NCBI RefSeq assembly: GCF_007859755.1
Contig: NZ_SJPF01000006.1
Location: 310,010 to 374,009, forward strand
Origin: Blastopirellula retiformator
GTDB lineage: Bacteria > Planctomycetota > Planctomycetia > Pirellulales > Pirellulaceae
Length of the DNA: 64,000 nt
Reading direction: 5' to 3'
Shown here: piece after piece, positions 33,581 through 42,437 of the stretch
How positions within the stretch are numbered: the stretch's first letter is position 1
Layout: every line of letters begins with the position of its first letter
The notes under the pieces: generated by a model
The model's database searches: none
What the model was told of the DNA's origin: nothing
What the model saw: the letters and a program-made list of their open reading frames with translations, nothing else
Made by a program: the position numbers and the translations under genes

Positions 33581-34969
33581 CTACTCTCCTAGCTCGAACG
33601 ACTCGCCCAACTGTGGGATCACCGTTTCAAATTGATATTGATCGCGTAATGCGGCGGCGAACGATTCTGCGCTGTCAGGCTCGCCATGCGTGATGAACGT
33701 CTTTTTGGGCTTGGGCAGATCCTTTAGCCACCGCAAGAGCTCGCTACGGCCAGCGTGACCGCTCAGTCCCGAGACGCTATCGATCGCCGCACGGACCGGC
33801 ACATCCCAGCCATGAATGCGGATCGTCGGCCGCCCCCGCTGCAAATCGCGTCCGCGGGTACCAGCCGCCATGTAGCCCCCCAGTAAGATCGTGTTTTTTG
33901 GATCGGGAAGCCGCCGCTTCAAGTGAAACAAGATTCGCCCGCCGGTCATCATGCCGGACGAGGAGATGATCACCGCCGGTCCCTTGACGTTGTTCAGCTG
34001 TTTCGAGCGGTTGTGCTCGCGGACCAGTTCGACATTCGGCCCGTCGAGCACGCTATTGGGCGGCGCCAGCTCTCCTTCGCTCAGATCGTGATCCTTCGAG
34101 AAAGTGCGGAAGATCCTAGTCGCGTCGACCGCCATTGGGCTGTCGAGGAAGATCGGAATTTTTGGAATCCGCCCCTCGTGCATCAAGACTTGCAGCAGGT
34201 AAATCAACTGCTGACTGCGCCCCACGGCGAACGCGGCGAACAGCATGACGCCGCCGCGGGCATACGCCTGATTGACCTTCTCGGCCAGGATCTCCAGCAC
34301 ATCCTCGTCCGGATGATCGCGATCGCCATAGGTGCTTTCGCAAATCAAGTAATCGCACGGCGGCGGCGGTGAGGGATCAAAGTAAAGGGGCGCGTCGTAG
34401 CGTCCAACGTCGCCGGAGAACAACAGCCGCAGCGGCGGATCACGATCACGGATTTCCATCTCGATCATGTTTGAGCCGAGCAAGTGCCCGGCGTCATGAA
34501 ACCGCACCCAGATCGGATCGCTCAGCTCATGCCACTCTCCCCGCGCAACCGCCTTTAATCGGTGAAGCGCTCGCCGGGCATCTTTCACATCGTACAGCGG
34601 CAGCGCCGGCGAGTGCTTGGTGAGATGCTTGCGATTCAGATAGGCGGCGTCTCGCTTTTGGTTCTTCGCCGAATCGAGCAACAGCAGCTTGGCCAGTTCT
34701 TTGGTCGCCGGCGTACAAACCACCTTGCGGCGAAACCCATCGCGGACAAACCGCGGCAAGAATCCGATGTGGTCGATGTGGGCATGCGTCAAAACGACGG
34801 CGTCGACCGAACTGGCCGCAAACGGCAATTGCTTCCAATTGAGCAACCGCAGTTGCTTCATCCCTTGGAACAAACCGCAGTCGACCAGCACTTTGGCCTG
34901 GCCCGCTTCGATCAGGTACTTCGAACCGGTAACCGTTCCGGCGGCGCCGTGAAAAGTGATTTTCGCCAT
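33581..34969 (-). CDS. Metallo-beta-lactamase/beta-CASP RNA-processing-type hydrolase
   Basis: A 462-residue protein. The metallo-beta-lactamase motif is VLTHAHIDHIGFLP, with a further ligand in FHDAGHLLGSNM and FSGDVG. The beta-CASP part has DSPMAVDATRIF and IISSSGMMTGGRI, and the C-terminal zinc His is in GLSGHAGRSELLRW. This layout is the bacterial homologue of CPSF-73-type ribonucleases. It is expected to act on RNA in the cytosol. It is first in the operon with the LOG and SDR genes. Confidence 0.92.
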   Translation of the reverse strand: MAKITFHGAAGTVTGSKYLIEAGQAKVLVDCGLFQGMKQLRLLNWKQLPFAASSVDAVVLTHAHIDHIGFLPRFVRDGFRRKVVCTPATKELAKLLLLDSAKNQKRDAAYLNRKHLTKHSPALPLYDVKDARRALHRLKAVARGEWHELSDPIWVRFHDAGHLLGSNMIEMEIRDRDPPLRLLFSGDVGRYDAPLYFDPSPPPPCDYLICESTYGDRDHPDEDVLEILAEKVNQAYARGGVMLFAAFAVGRSQQLIYLLQVLMHEGRIPKIPIFLDSPMAVDATRIFRTFSKDHDLSEGELAPPNSVLDGPNVELVREHNRSKQLNNVKGPAVIISSSGMMTGGRILFHLKRRLPDPKNTILLGGYMAAGTRGRDLQRGRPTIRIHGWDVPVRAAIDSVSGLSGHAGRSELLRWLKDLPKPKKTFITHGEPDSAESFAAALRDQYQFETVIPQLGESFELGE

Positions 34970-35057
34970 GCGACTCGCTTTGATCCTTCGCCCGACTCAT
35001 GTTGCGTTACCGAGGTGGCCCAATTGTAGAGCCTGGCCGGGGGCGGGACCAGTCGCG

Positions 35058-36077
35058 TCAATATTCGACGTCGCTGGTTGGCTTCAGCTTGAAGAGATAG
35101 AAGAGCAGCGCCAGGCTGGGCACCAAAATCACCGCGCCAACCAGCACCGCGCCGATCATCGCCCACAACACCGAGTCAGGCGACTTCGCCTCGGCGAGCG
35201 TCAGATAGGGGGGAGCGATCACCGGATACTGGGCGATCCCCCAACCCCAAATGATGTTGCCTGCCGCCAGCATCGTACATGCGGCCGCCGGCGTGTACTT
35301 CTTCAGAAACAAGAGGACCAACGACGCGGTTCCGCAAATTGCCGAGAGCGCGACCAGCGGCCAGGCCCGAGTGACGAACCCTTGGGCCAGTTCAGGCGTT
35401 TCCAGCGCGACAAACACCAGCCCGACCGCCGCCAGGGCGCCCATCCAAATGCCGTTCGCCAGCGAACGTTGCCGCCAGACGAGCGTCAGCTCTTCGTCCC
35501 CTTCCTGATTCGCCTCGCGAGTCAAAAAAACAGCGGCCAGGTAGGAGCAGAGGCCAACCGTAAAAAACGCTGTGAACAGTCCCATCGGCGTGATCCAGTC
35601 GGTCAGGTAGTTCCCCTCGTAGACGCCTTCGGCGTTGATCTTCGAGTCGCCTGAGGCGAGCGTTCCGGCGATCGCGCCCAAAAAGAAGGGCGCTGCCGCC
35701 GAGGCGCCCGCGAACATCACCCGCCAGATCCGCTGATGCGAACCGGAGTCAATCGAATAAGCCCGAAACACATACCCGGCGCCCCGAAACACAATGCCGG
35801 CCAAGACCAGAAACGCGGGGATAATGAAAGCCGAGCAGAGCGCCTGAAACGCTAGCGGAAACGCAGCGAACAGCACCACCAGCACAAAGATCAGCCAGAT
35901 ATGGTTCGCTTCCCAGACCGGACCGATCGCATGGTACAGCAGTTTCCGCTCGCGCTCGTTCGATTGGAACGCGGTGTTGATTTCCCAGATTCCTGCGCCA
36001 AAGTCGGCGCCACCCAGCACGAGGTACAAGGTCGTCGCCGCTCCCAACACGATTCCGACAATTAACTCAGGCGGCAT
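35058..36077 (-). CDS. cydB: Cytochrome bd-type quinol oxidase subunit II
   Basis: A 339-residue protein with about nine membrane helices. LVLGGADFGAGIWEI near the start, then GPVWEANHIWLIFVLVVLFAAFPLAF and RGAGYVFRAY, are typical of CydB. It starts inside the last codons of cydA (11-base overlap). With CydA it forms the bd terminal oxidase, which reduces O2 at high affinity using quinol. No small cydX gene was found after it. Confidence 0.93.
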   Translation of the reverse strand: MPPELIVGIVLGAATTLYLVLGGADFGAGIWEINTAFQSNERERKLLYHAIGPVWEANHIWLIFVLVVLFAAFPLAFQALCSAFIIPAFLVLAGIVFRGAGYVFRAYSIDSGSHQRIWRVMFAGASAAAPFFLGAIAGTLASGDSKINAEGVYEGNYLTDWITPMGLFTAFFTVGLCSYLAAVFLTREANQEGDEELTLVWRQRSLANGIWMGALAAVGLVFVALETPELAQGFVTRAWPLVALSAICGTASLVLLFLKKYTPAAACTMLAAGNIIWGWGIAQYPVIAPPYLTLAEAKSPDSVLWAMIGAVLVGAVILVPSLALLFYLFKLKPTSDVEY

Positions 36078-37404
36078 CAGTCAACTCCGGCATGGGGCGT
36101 TTCGCCAAGATTCGTAGCACCAGGATGCAACCGGTCGTCAGCACCAGGTAGATCAACATCGTCACACAAAATATTGTCCAGACGCCCGGCGACTTGGTGA
36201 CCGCATCGGCCGTTCGCAAGTAGCCATGCACAATCCACGGCTGGCGTCCCACCTCGGTCACGGTCCAGCCCGCCTCCATCGCCAACACGGTCGCCGGACC
36301 GCTGACAAACAGCGTCCAGAGCCACAGCTTCCGCGTGCTCCAGTCCGACGTTCCCCATTTCAGCAGATAGCCTGACCAGAGTCCGATCGCGATCAGCAGC
36401 GTGCCGATCCCGACCATGATCTGGAAGGCAATATGGACGATCAACACCGGCGGGTGCTCATCTTCCGGAAAGGCATTCAGCCCTTTCACCTCGGCCGCCG
36501 GATTCTCATACGCCAACACGCTGAGCATCGCCGGGATTTCGATCGAATAGGGAGTCGTTTTCGTCTCGGGATCAGGAATGCCGCCGATTCGCAGCGGGGC
36601 GTACGTTTCGCTCTCCCACTGCCCTTCCATGGCGGCCAGCTTGATGGGCTGCGTCACCGCTACAGCATGTCCCGCCCAGTGGCCGACCGGCCCTTGCACC
36701 AGCGCAAAGACCCCACCCATCAAAACGCCCAGCGTCAGCGCGCGGCGTTGGTAGAGCGTGTTCCTGCCGCGCAGGATCTCCCAGGCATAAAACGCCGCCA
36801 CCAAGAAACCGGTCACCATATAGGCGGCGACAATCATATGCGTCGTCTGCGCGCCGGTCGCTGGATTCAGCATCGCCGTCCAGGGCTGCACGTTCAGCAG
36901 CTTGCCGTCAGCGTCCAGCTCAAACCCTTGCGGGCAATTCATAAAAGAGTTAGTCGTCACCACAAACCAAGCCGATGCGGTACCCGCGATGGCGATCGGA
37001 ATGCCGCAAAGCCAGTGATGAAACGCCGATAACCGATTCCAGCCGTAGAGATAGATGCCGACGAAGATCCCCTCGGTAAAGAAGGCAAATCCCTCCAGGG
37101 TAAACGGCAAACCGACGACCGGCCCAAACGTCCCCATAAAGTCGGGCCACAGCAGACCCAACTCAAACGATAAGACGGTGCCCGAGACCGCCCCGACGGC
37201 GAACAGCACGGCGAATCCCTTGCTCCACCGCTGCGCGATCAATCGCCAGACCGGGTCCTTCTTTTTCAGCGAGAGCCATTCCGCAACCACGATCAGGATC
37301 GGCAGGCCCATCCCGATGCAGGCGAAGATAATATGAAAGCCGAGCGTGAAGGCCATTTGCAGGCGGGCCGGCAACAGATTCGCGCTGTCCGCTAGTAGCA
37401 ACAT
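36067..37404 (-). CDS. cydA: Cytochrome bd-type quinol oxidase subunit I
   Basis: About 445 residues from the ATG at 37404; the frame extends by four codons to a TTG at 37416. LGFHIIFACIGMGLPI holds the N-terminal haem ligand His. VGLPFTLEGFAFFTEGIF and the hallmark EAGWTVTEVGRQPWIVHGYL are CydA signatures. The Q-loop is short, as in the CIO/short-Q-loop group. It binds haems and oxidises quinol. A symmetrical operator-like sequence lies about 75 bp upstream. Confidence 0.93.
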   Translation of the reverse strand: MLLLADSANLLPARLQMAFTLGFHIIFACIGMGLPILIVVAEWLSLKKKDPVWRLIAQRWSKGFAVLFAVGAVSGTVLSFELGLLWPDFMGTFGPVVGLPFTLEGFAFFTEGIFVGIYLYGWNRLSAFHHWLCGIPIAIAGTASAWFVVTTNSFMNCPQGFELDADGKLLNVQPWTAMLNPATGAQTTHMIVAAYMVTGFLVAAFYAWEILRGRNTLYQRRALTLGVLMGGVFALVQGPVGHWAGHAVAVTQPIKLAAMEGQWESETYAPLRIGGIPDPETKTTPYSIEIPAMLSVLAYENPAAEVKGLNAFPEDEHPPVLIVHIAFQIMVGIGTLLIAIGLWSGYLLKWGTSDWSTRKLWLWTLFVSGPATVLAMEAGWTVTEVGRQPWIVHGYLRTADAVTKSPGVWTIFCVTMLIYLVLTTGCILVLRILAKRPMPELTDAA

Positions 37405-37472
37405 CAGGCGGTCCAAGGTTCGAGCGAGCTGGCAGCAAGTTAGCCTCTCAGTGTGCCCGATACGTCGAAATA

Positions 37473-37495
37473 TCGCAATGCGACAATTTGTCGCA
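37473..37495. promoter_or_regulatory. Symmetrical operator-like site upstream of cydAB
   Basis: TGCGACAATTTGTCGCA (37479-37495) is a perfect palindrome with 8-bp arms around one base. It overlaps TCGCAATGCGA (37473-37483), so the half-site TCGCA occurs three times in alternating orientation. The position suits a regulator of cydA, though UbiD-gene stop lies only 30 bp on the other side. Confidence 0.5.
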
Positions 37496-37524
37496 ATCAG
37501 CCACGCAGTTAATCGCTATTAGTA

Positions 37525-39348
37525 TTATAAGTATTTGGCGATCGCGCCGCCGCGCGCCGCCAGCGCGTCCACCTTGGCCGTTACTACTGGATCTTCGACG
37601 AGCGGCGGCGCGTTCCACGGCTTCAGCCGGGCGTCAATCACCAGCGCACCGCGGCAGCCCCAATGCTTGTCTTTCGTGAACGACTCGATGCCATGCACAT
37701 CGGCCGCCGGGTTGCTGCGGGTAAACAGCGTCCAGGCAAAATTGTTCTCGCTCGCCGCCGCAAACGGACTGTCATCGGCGATCACAATCAGCGGAAACTG
37801 GTTGATCGGCGCCGAGGCGTCAAACGCCGCACAAAACCGCTCGATCTCACTACCGTCGCCATACTTCGGCCCCTGCACCACCATCACGCCCGGCTGCGCA
37901 ACCTGCGGCGCCGTGAAGCCATCGGGCAATGAAAGATTGGTCGGCAGCTCGGCCGGCAACTCGCGAATCGGTTTACCAACCGCCGCCATCACCAGCTTCG
38001 AGCCATGATTGAACTGCCCGCTGCTGTAGTCGAGCGTGTCGATCGTCGTTTCGGTTTGAAAATGAAGATCACGCCGCCAGTCGATCCGCTGCAACAAGTG
38101 CGCAAGGAACCGATCGAGGTGATGCAGATCGAGACTCGGGTCATCTTCTTCGGCGACGATCATCAAATACTTCGCCAGCGACATCTGCCCTTGCCCCAGA
38201 ATCGCATTGGCTTGCGTCAACAACTCCTTCGGCCGCGTCCGTTCGTCATACGGCACGTACCGTTCGCTGCCGATCGCCAACATCAGCGGATGAACGCCGG
38301 CCGCGTCGACCGCATGCACCGCTTTGACGCCTGGCAAGACGGTCGGAATGATCGGCCCGGTGATTTCATGGATCAAGGCGCCAAACGTCGTATCCTCTTG
38401 CGGCGGTCGTCCCACCACGGTGAAGGGCCAGATCGCATCGTCGCGATGGTAGACGCGCTCCACCTTCAGCACCGGGAACGGATGCGTCAGACTATAGTAG
38501 CCCAAGTGATCGCCAAACGGGCCCTCGGGCTTCGTCTGCGATTGAATCGTCCCGGCGATGCAGAAGTCAGCCTCGGCATACAGCGGCAAAGAGGTCGCGC
38601 CGTAGGCGAGTGGAATCCGATGCCCCGCCAAGGCGCCGGCAAACTGCAATTCGCTCAATCCTTCTGGCAACGGCATCACCGCCGAAAGGGTCATCGCCGG
38701 CGTTCCCCCGACAAAAATATTCGCCGCAAATGGTTTGCCGGCCGCCAGCGCCGCGGCATGATGCACGCCGATGCCGCGATGGATCTGATAATGCAGACCG
38801 ATCTCTTCGTTGGGCAGATAGTCGTTGCCGCTCAGTTGCACACGATACATCCCCAGGTTCGATTTCATCGCCCCCGGGTGATTCACATCCTCGGTATAAA
38901 CCTGCGGCAGCGTCACATAGGCGCCGCCATCATCGGGCCACGAGACCAACCGCGGCAGCTCGCCAATCTTGGTCTGATTTTTTAACACCGACCCGCTACG
39001 ACGCTTAGACGGCAACATCTTCATCGCCCACAGCGGCGCCCCCGCATAGCGCAACGGGCGTTTCCACAACTCGTTCGGATCGATCTTCAGTTCGATCAGC
39101 CGTTTGACCTGATCGATGGTATCGCGAAACAGGAAGCGGGCCTGGTCGAGCGAGCCGAACAGGTTCGACACCATCGAAAAACGACAGTCCTTCACATTGG
39201 CGAAGTAGATGGCTGGGCCGCCGCTGGCGTAAACCCGCCGCTGAATCTCCGCCGCTTCGAGCCGGGCATCGATGCAATCGTCGATCTGGATTAGGCGGCC
39301 ATGCTTGCGGAGGTCCTCGACGCACTGCCGGAGATTTCGATAGCCCAT
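37525..39348 (-). CDS. UbiD-family prenylated-FMN decarboxylase
   Basis: A 607-residue protein. The ATG at 39348 (MGYRNLRQCVEDLRKHGRLI) matches the usual UbiD start better than the TTG three codons upstream. PEGPFGDHLGYYSLTHPFPV is the strongest signature and lies in the active-site lobe; HHAAALAAGKPF and SELQFAGALAGHRIPL flank it. The family decarboxylates aromatic or alpha,beta-unsaturated acids using prFMN made by a UbiX protein, which is not in the window. The aminopeptidase gene is divergent. Substrate not determined. Confidence 0.9.
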   Translation of the reverse strand: MGYRNLRQCVEDLRKHGRLIQIDDCIDARLEAAEIQRRVYASGGPAIYFANVKDCRFSMVSNLFGSLDQARFLFRDTIDQVKRLIELKIDPNELWKRPLRYAGAPLWAMKMLPSKRRSGSVLKNQTKIGELPRLVSWPDDGGAYVTLPQVYTEDVNHPGAMKSNLGMYRVQLSGNDYLPNEEIGLHYQIHRGIGVHHAAALAAGKPFAANIFVGGTPAMTLSAVMPLPEGLSELQFAGALAGHRIPLAYGATSLPLYAEADFCIAGTIQSQTKPEGPFGDHLGYYSLTHPFPVLKVERVYHRDDAIWPFTVVGRPPQEDTTFGALIHEITGPIIPTVLPGVKAVHAVDAAGVHPLMLAIGSERYVPYDERTRPKELLTQANAILGQGQMSLAKYLMIVAEEDDPSLDLHHLDRFLAHLLQRIDWRRDLHFQTETTIDTLDYSSGQFNHGSKLVMAAVGKPIRELPAELPTNLSLPDGFTAPQVAQPGVMVVQGPKYGDGSEIERFCAAFDASAPINQFPLIVIADDSPFAAASENNFAWTLFTRSNPAADVHGIESFTKDKHWGCRGALVIDARLKPWNAPPLVEDPVVTAKVDALAARGGAIAKYL

Positions 39349-39584
39349 ATTCGCCAAAGAGAAAAAAATAAGGGTGAAAGGGAGATTTTCAGCTATCCGC
39401 GCAGCGCCGCGGCGATATTACTTATTCGACCGGAAACGCGCCACTAGCGACAACCGCCCAAAATCGTACCCCGTAATCGCCGACATAACAGCCGGGGGCT
39501 CCTGTAAAGCCCCCCGCTATCCCATTAAACTGGTCGAAGGAAAACCGCTTCCCGCACCGCTACTTCGCTCAGAAAGACGCCGAC

Positions 39585-41042
39585 ATGATGATTCAACCCA
39601 CGAAACAACCGGTTCAAGAGTTCGACGGAGACGCCATCATCGTCGGCGCATATTCCGACGGATTGTCGCCCACCGCCGAACAACTCGACCCGGCGATAAG
39701 CGGCGCGATCGATCGTTTGAAAGCGGCCGGCGAAATCACCGGCAAGAAGTACGAAACGACCCGCATTCTCGCTCCGGCCGGCGTGCCGACCATCGAAGTG
39801 GTCGTGATCGGCCTGGGCGCCAAAGCCGATTTGTGCGCCGAAACGGTCTATGGCGCCGCCGCCACCGCCGCCAAGTTGGTTGCCAGCAAGAAGCGAAAGA
39901 AGGTTGGCTTCTTCCTCGACGACTTCTGGCCGAAAGACCTGTCCGAACAAGCGATCGCCGGGCTCTGCGTCGGCATCCAGGGACAAGATCTCTATCGCAA
40001 AGAAAAAGCGCTCACCACGCCCGACGAAATCTTCTGGTACGGCGTCGATGAAGAAACGATCGAAAAAGGCGCCGCTTACGGCAACGCGATCAACCTGACC
40101 CGCAGCCTGGTCAATCGCCACGCCTCCGACATCTACCCCGCCACGTTTGCCGAGGAAGCGTCGGTCGTCGCCGAAGACTACAACCTGTCGATCGAAGTCT
40201 GGGACAAGAAGAAGCTGGAAGAAGAACGGTGCGGTTCGCTGCTGGCCGTCTCGCAAGCTTCAACCCGCGAACCGCGTCTGGTCATCATTCGCTACAGCGG
40301 CGGCAAGCTGGGCGAATCGCCGTTGGCCTTGGTCGGCAAAGGGGTGACTTTTGACTCAGGCGGCCTCTCGCTAAAGCCGAGCGACGGCATGAAGGCGATG
40401 AAATGCGACATGGCTGGCGCCGCCACCGTTCTGGGCGCCGTAAAAGCGATCGCCGCGCTAAAGCTGCCGCTCAACGTCGTTGGCCTGGTCGGTCTGGTCG
40501 AGAACATGGTCTCCGGCGACAGCTACAAACTGGGTGACGTGCTGACCGCCCGCAGCGGTAAGACGATCGAAGTGCTCAACACCGACGCCGAAGGTCGCCT
40601 GGTATTGGCCGACGTGCTGAACGTCGCCCTCGACGAAAAGCCGACTCGCATCATCGACCTGGCGACGTTGACCGGCGCCTGCGTCGTAGCGTTGGGACTG
40701 GACACGGCCGGCCTGATGACCAACGACGAAGCGATGCAAGACATGATCTTCGATTGCTCGAAGCGGATGGGCGAACCGATGTGGCCGCTGCCGATGTTCC
40801 CCGAATTCAGCGAGCAGATCAAAAGCCAGGTCGCCGACATCAAGAACATTGGCGAAGGTCGCTGGGGCGGCGCGATCACCGCGGCGAAGTTCCTGGAAGA
40901 GTTCGTCGAAGGGACCGCTTGGACCCACATCGACATCGCCGGTCCCGCCTTCCTCGAGAAAGGCAAACCGTGGATGGACGGCGGCGCCTCCGGCTTCGGC
41001 GTCCGTACATTGGTCGAAGTCGCCAAGACTTTGTGCAAATAA
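39585..41042 (+). CDS. pepA: Leucyl aminopeptidase (M17, PepA)
   Basis: A 485-residue M17 metallopeptidase. GKGVTFDSGGLSLKPSDGM carries the metal-binding Lys/Asp and NTDAEGRLVLADVL the second set, with the catalytic Arg in the latter. The N-terminal domain runs to about residue 165. It releases N-terminal amino acids from peptides in the cytosol and may bind DNA in some relatives. A palindromic repeat starts two bases after the stop and may act as terminator. The longer upstream frame (from 39374) is in another register and is rejected. Confidence 0.95.
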   Translation: MMIQPTKQPVQEFDGDAIIVGAYSDGLSPTAEQLDPAISGAIDRLKAAGEITGKKYETTRILAPAGVPTIEVVVIGLGAKADLCAETVYGAAATAAKLVASKKRKKVGFFLDDFWPKDLSEQAIAGLCVGIQGQDLYRKEKALTTPDEIFWYGVDEETIEKGAAYGNAINLTRSLVNRHASDIYPATFAEEASVVAEDYNLSIEVWDKKKLEEERCGSLLAVSQASTREPRLVIIRYSGGKLGESPLALVGKGVTFDSGGLSLKPSDGMKAMKCDMAGAATVLGAVKAIAALKLPLNVVGLVGLVENMVSGDSYKLGDVLTARSGKTIEVLNTDAEGRLVLADVLNVALDEKPTRIIDLATLTGACVVALGLDTAGLMTNDEAMQDMIFDCSKRMGEPMWPLPMFPEFSEQIKSQVADIKNIGEGRWGGAITAAKFLEEFVEGTAWTHIDIAGPAFLEKGKPWMDGGASGFGVRTLVEVAKTLCK

Positions 41043-41044
41043 GC

Positions 41045-41103
41045 CCATTGCGGTTAGCCCAGGAAGGTCTCCCTTCCTGGGCGGCGCAACCGCAGGAAGC
41101 ATC
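41045..41103 (+). repeat. 59-bp palindromic repeat, copy A
   Basis: CCATTGCGGTTAGCCC begins it and GCAGGAAGCATC ends it. The centre is a perfect 11-bp stem, GCCCAGGAAGG (41057-41067) with CCTTCCTGGGC (41072-41082). The same sequence recurs inverted at 41464-41522. Confidence 0.8.
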
Positions 41104-41148
41104 ACTCCGTGGTAAGTTGCGAATCGGTAGACGGCCCCAGGAATCGCT

Positions 41149-41397
41149 ATGATCCTATTAGCCTTGGATGGCATCGCCGAAGCGATCGGACAGCTTCTTC
41201 GATTCGCACTGATGATTGTCTGGCAGGTCATCAAATGGCCGCTTCACCTTTTGCTCGAATGTCTGTTTGGCCTCTTCGATATTGGTCTACGTCGGCTCAC
41301 CGACGAGCCGGTACAGGAGATCGAACGAAATCACGAACATGACCAGCCACGTGGTCCCTCGTTTCCGTCTCCCGAGCAGCGCAAGCCGAATACGTAA
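41149..41397 (+). CDS. Small hypothetical protein with a hydrophobic N-terminal half
   Basis: An 82-residue frame, MILLALDGIAEAIGQLLRFA, continuing into a hydrophobic stretch WQVIKWPLHLLLECLFGLF and then a charged tail (DEPVQEIERNHEHDQPRGP). CCAGGAAT upstream of the ATG can serve as ribosome binding site. It lies between two inverted copies of a 59-bp repeat. No family is recognised, and coding status is moderately supported. Confidence 0.5.
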   Translation: MILLALDGIAEAIGQLLRFALMIVWQVIKWPLHLLLECLFGLFDIGLRRLTDEPVQEIERNHEHDQPRGPSFPSPEQRKPNT

Positions 41398-41712
41398 GTG
41401 GTGACCCCCATTGGCGCCACGCGTTTTGAAGTAGCTCGCTCCGCAATCCTTCCTTTCTCGGCCTGATGCTTCCTGCCGACTTCGTCGGCCCAGGAAGGAG
41501 GACCTTCCTGTGCTAACCAATGGGCGGGGGGGCCCGCTTCGGCGGAATCTTCGGCATTTCCCGTCTGTTTGGTTTGACAACCTGGGCCCAGAATCCCAAG
41601 ATACGGGGGGTTGGCGGCGGGACGGAATTCCCGCAATATTTGGCCCGCCGTGGCGAATACCAGGTGACCATACAGGCATCGCGGAATTCGTTCCGATTGA
41701 AAGGGGCGGTAA
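41398..41712. other. Intergenic region with repeat copy B
   Basis: Contains the inverted repeat copy at 41464-41522; the rest shows nothing recognisable. AAAGGGGCGGTAA just before 41713 is the ribosome binding site of the NfeD-like gene. Confidence 0.5.
41464..41522 (-). repeat. 59-bp palindromic repeat, copy B (inverted)
   Basis: Its reverse complement reads CCATTGGTTAGCACAGGAAGG at the start region and GCAGGAAGCATC at the end, aligning along its length with copy A. The small stem here is CCGACTTCGTCGG instead of copy A's outer TGCGGTT/AACCGCA pairing. Confidence 0.75.
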
Positions 41713-42300
41713 ATGAGCACCATGTTTCTAATTTGCGCCGTTTTGGGCGGTTCGGTTTTCGTCATCCAGTTTCTGCTGACCTTGCTCGGCATTGGGGGCG
41801 AAGCGCTCGACTTTGAAGCCGACATCCCGGACGATCTCGATCTGCCGGACGATACCGACTTTTCGGCCACGGCCCATCATTCGACCTGGCTGTTCGGCGT
41901 TCTGTCGTTCAAGACGGTCGTCGCGGCGATCGCCTTTTTCGGCATTGCCGGCTTGGCGGCCGAATCGGCAAACATCGGCAGCGCCCTTTCGCTGGTGGTG
42001 GCGGTCATCTTTGGCATCGCCGCGATGTACGTCGTCCACTGGCTGTTGCTGTTCATCTACCGGCTTGGCGTCGACGGTACGACAAGAATCAGCGATGCCG
42101 TCGGCCAGCCGGCCAAGGTCTATGTGCCGATCCCTGGCGAGAACGGGGGCCAAGGCAAGGTTCAGATGCAACTGAATAACCAGATCGTCGAATACGCGGC
42201 GATGACCTCCGAAAGCGAAAAGCTGGCGACCGGCACGTCGGTAAAAGTCGTTCGCGTTATCGACGATGCGACGCTGGAAGTCGCCCGCTTGTCGGCATAG
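41713..42300 (+). CDS. NfeD/YuaF-like membrane protein (flotillin partner)
   Basis: A 195-residue protein. Hydrophobic segments are MFLICAVLGGSVFVIQFLL, SFKTVVAAIAFFGIAGLA and ALSLVVAVIFGIAAMYVVHW. The C-terminal 85 residues (ISDAVGQPAKVYVPI to VKVVRVIDDATLEV) look like the OB-fold of NfeD/YuaF. A flotillin gene follows 137 bp downstream, the arrangement seen for yuaF-floT in Bacillus, where both organise membrane microdomains. Confidence 0.85.
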   Translation: MSTMFLICAVLGGSVFVIQFLLTLLGIGGEALDFEADIPDDLDLPDDTDFSATAHHSTWLFGVLSFKTVVAAIAFFGIAGLAAESANIGSALSLVVAVIFGIAAMYVVHWLLLFIYRLGVDGTTRISDAVGQPAKVYVPIPGENGGQGKVQMQLNNQIVEYAAMTSESEKLATGTSVKVVRVIDDATLEVARLSA

Positions 42301-42437
42301 TCGGCGTCTCTCGAATAACCCGCGCAAACCAACCCTTTGCGTCCCTAAATCCTTTGCGGTCGCGATACGCGCCCGCTTAGCACAACGTACATCTAGTAAG
42401 GCACGAAGTTCACCCCCAAAGAACCGGATCGACCATC

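Noticed and set aside
39374-40051. 225-residue frame upstream of and overlapping pepA
   Set aside because: Arg/His-rich composition in another register over the start of a certain PepA gene.
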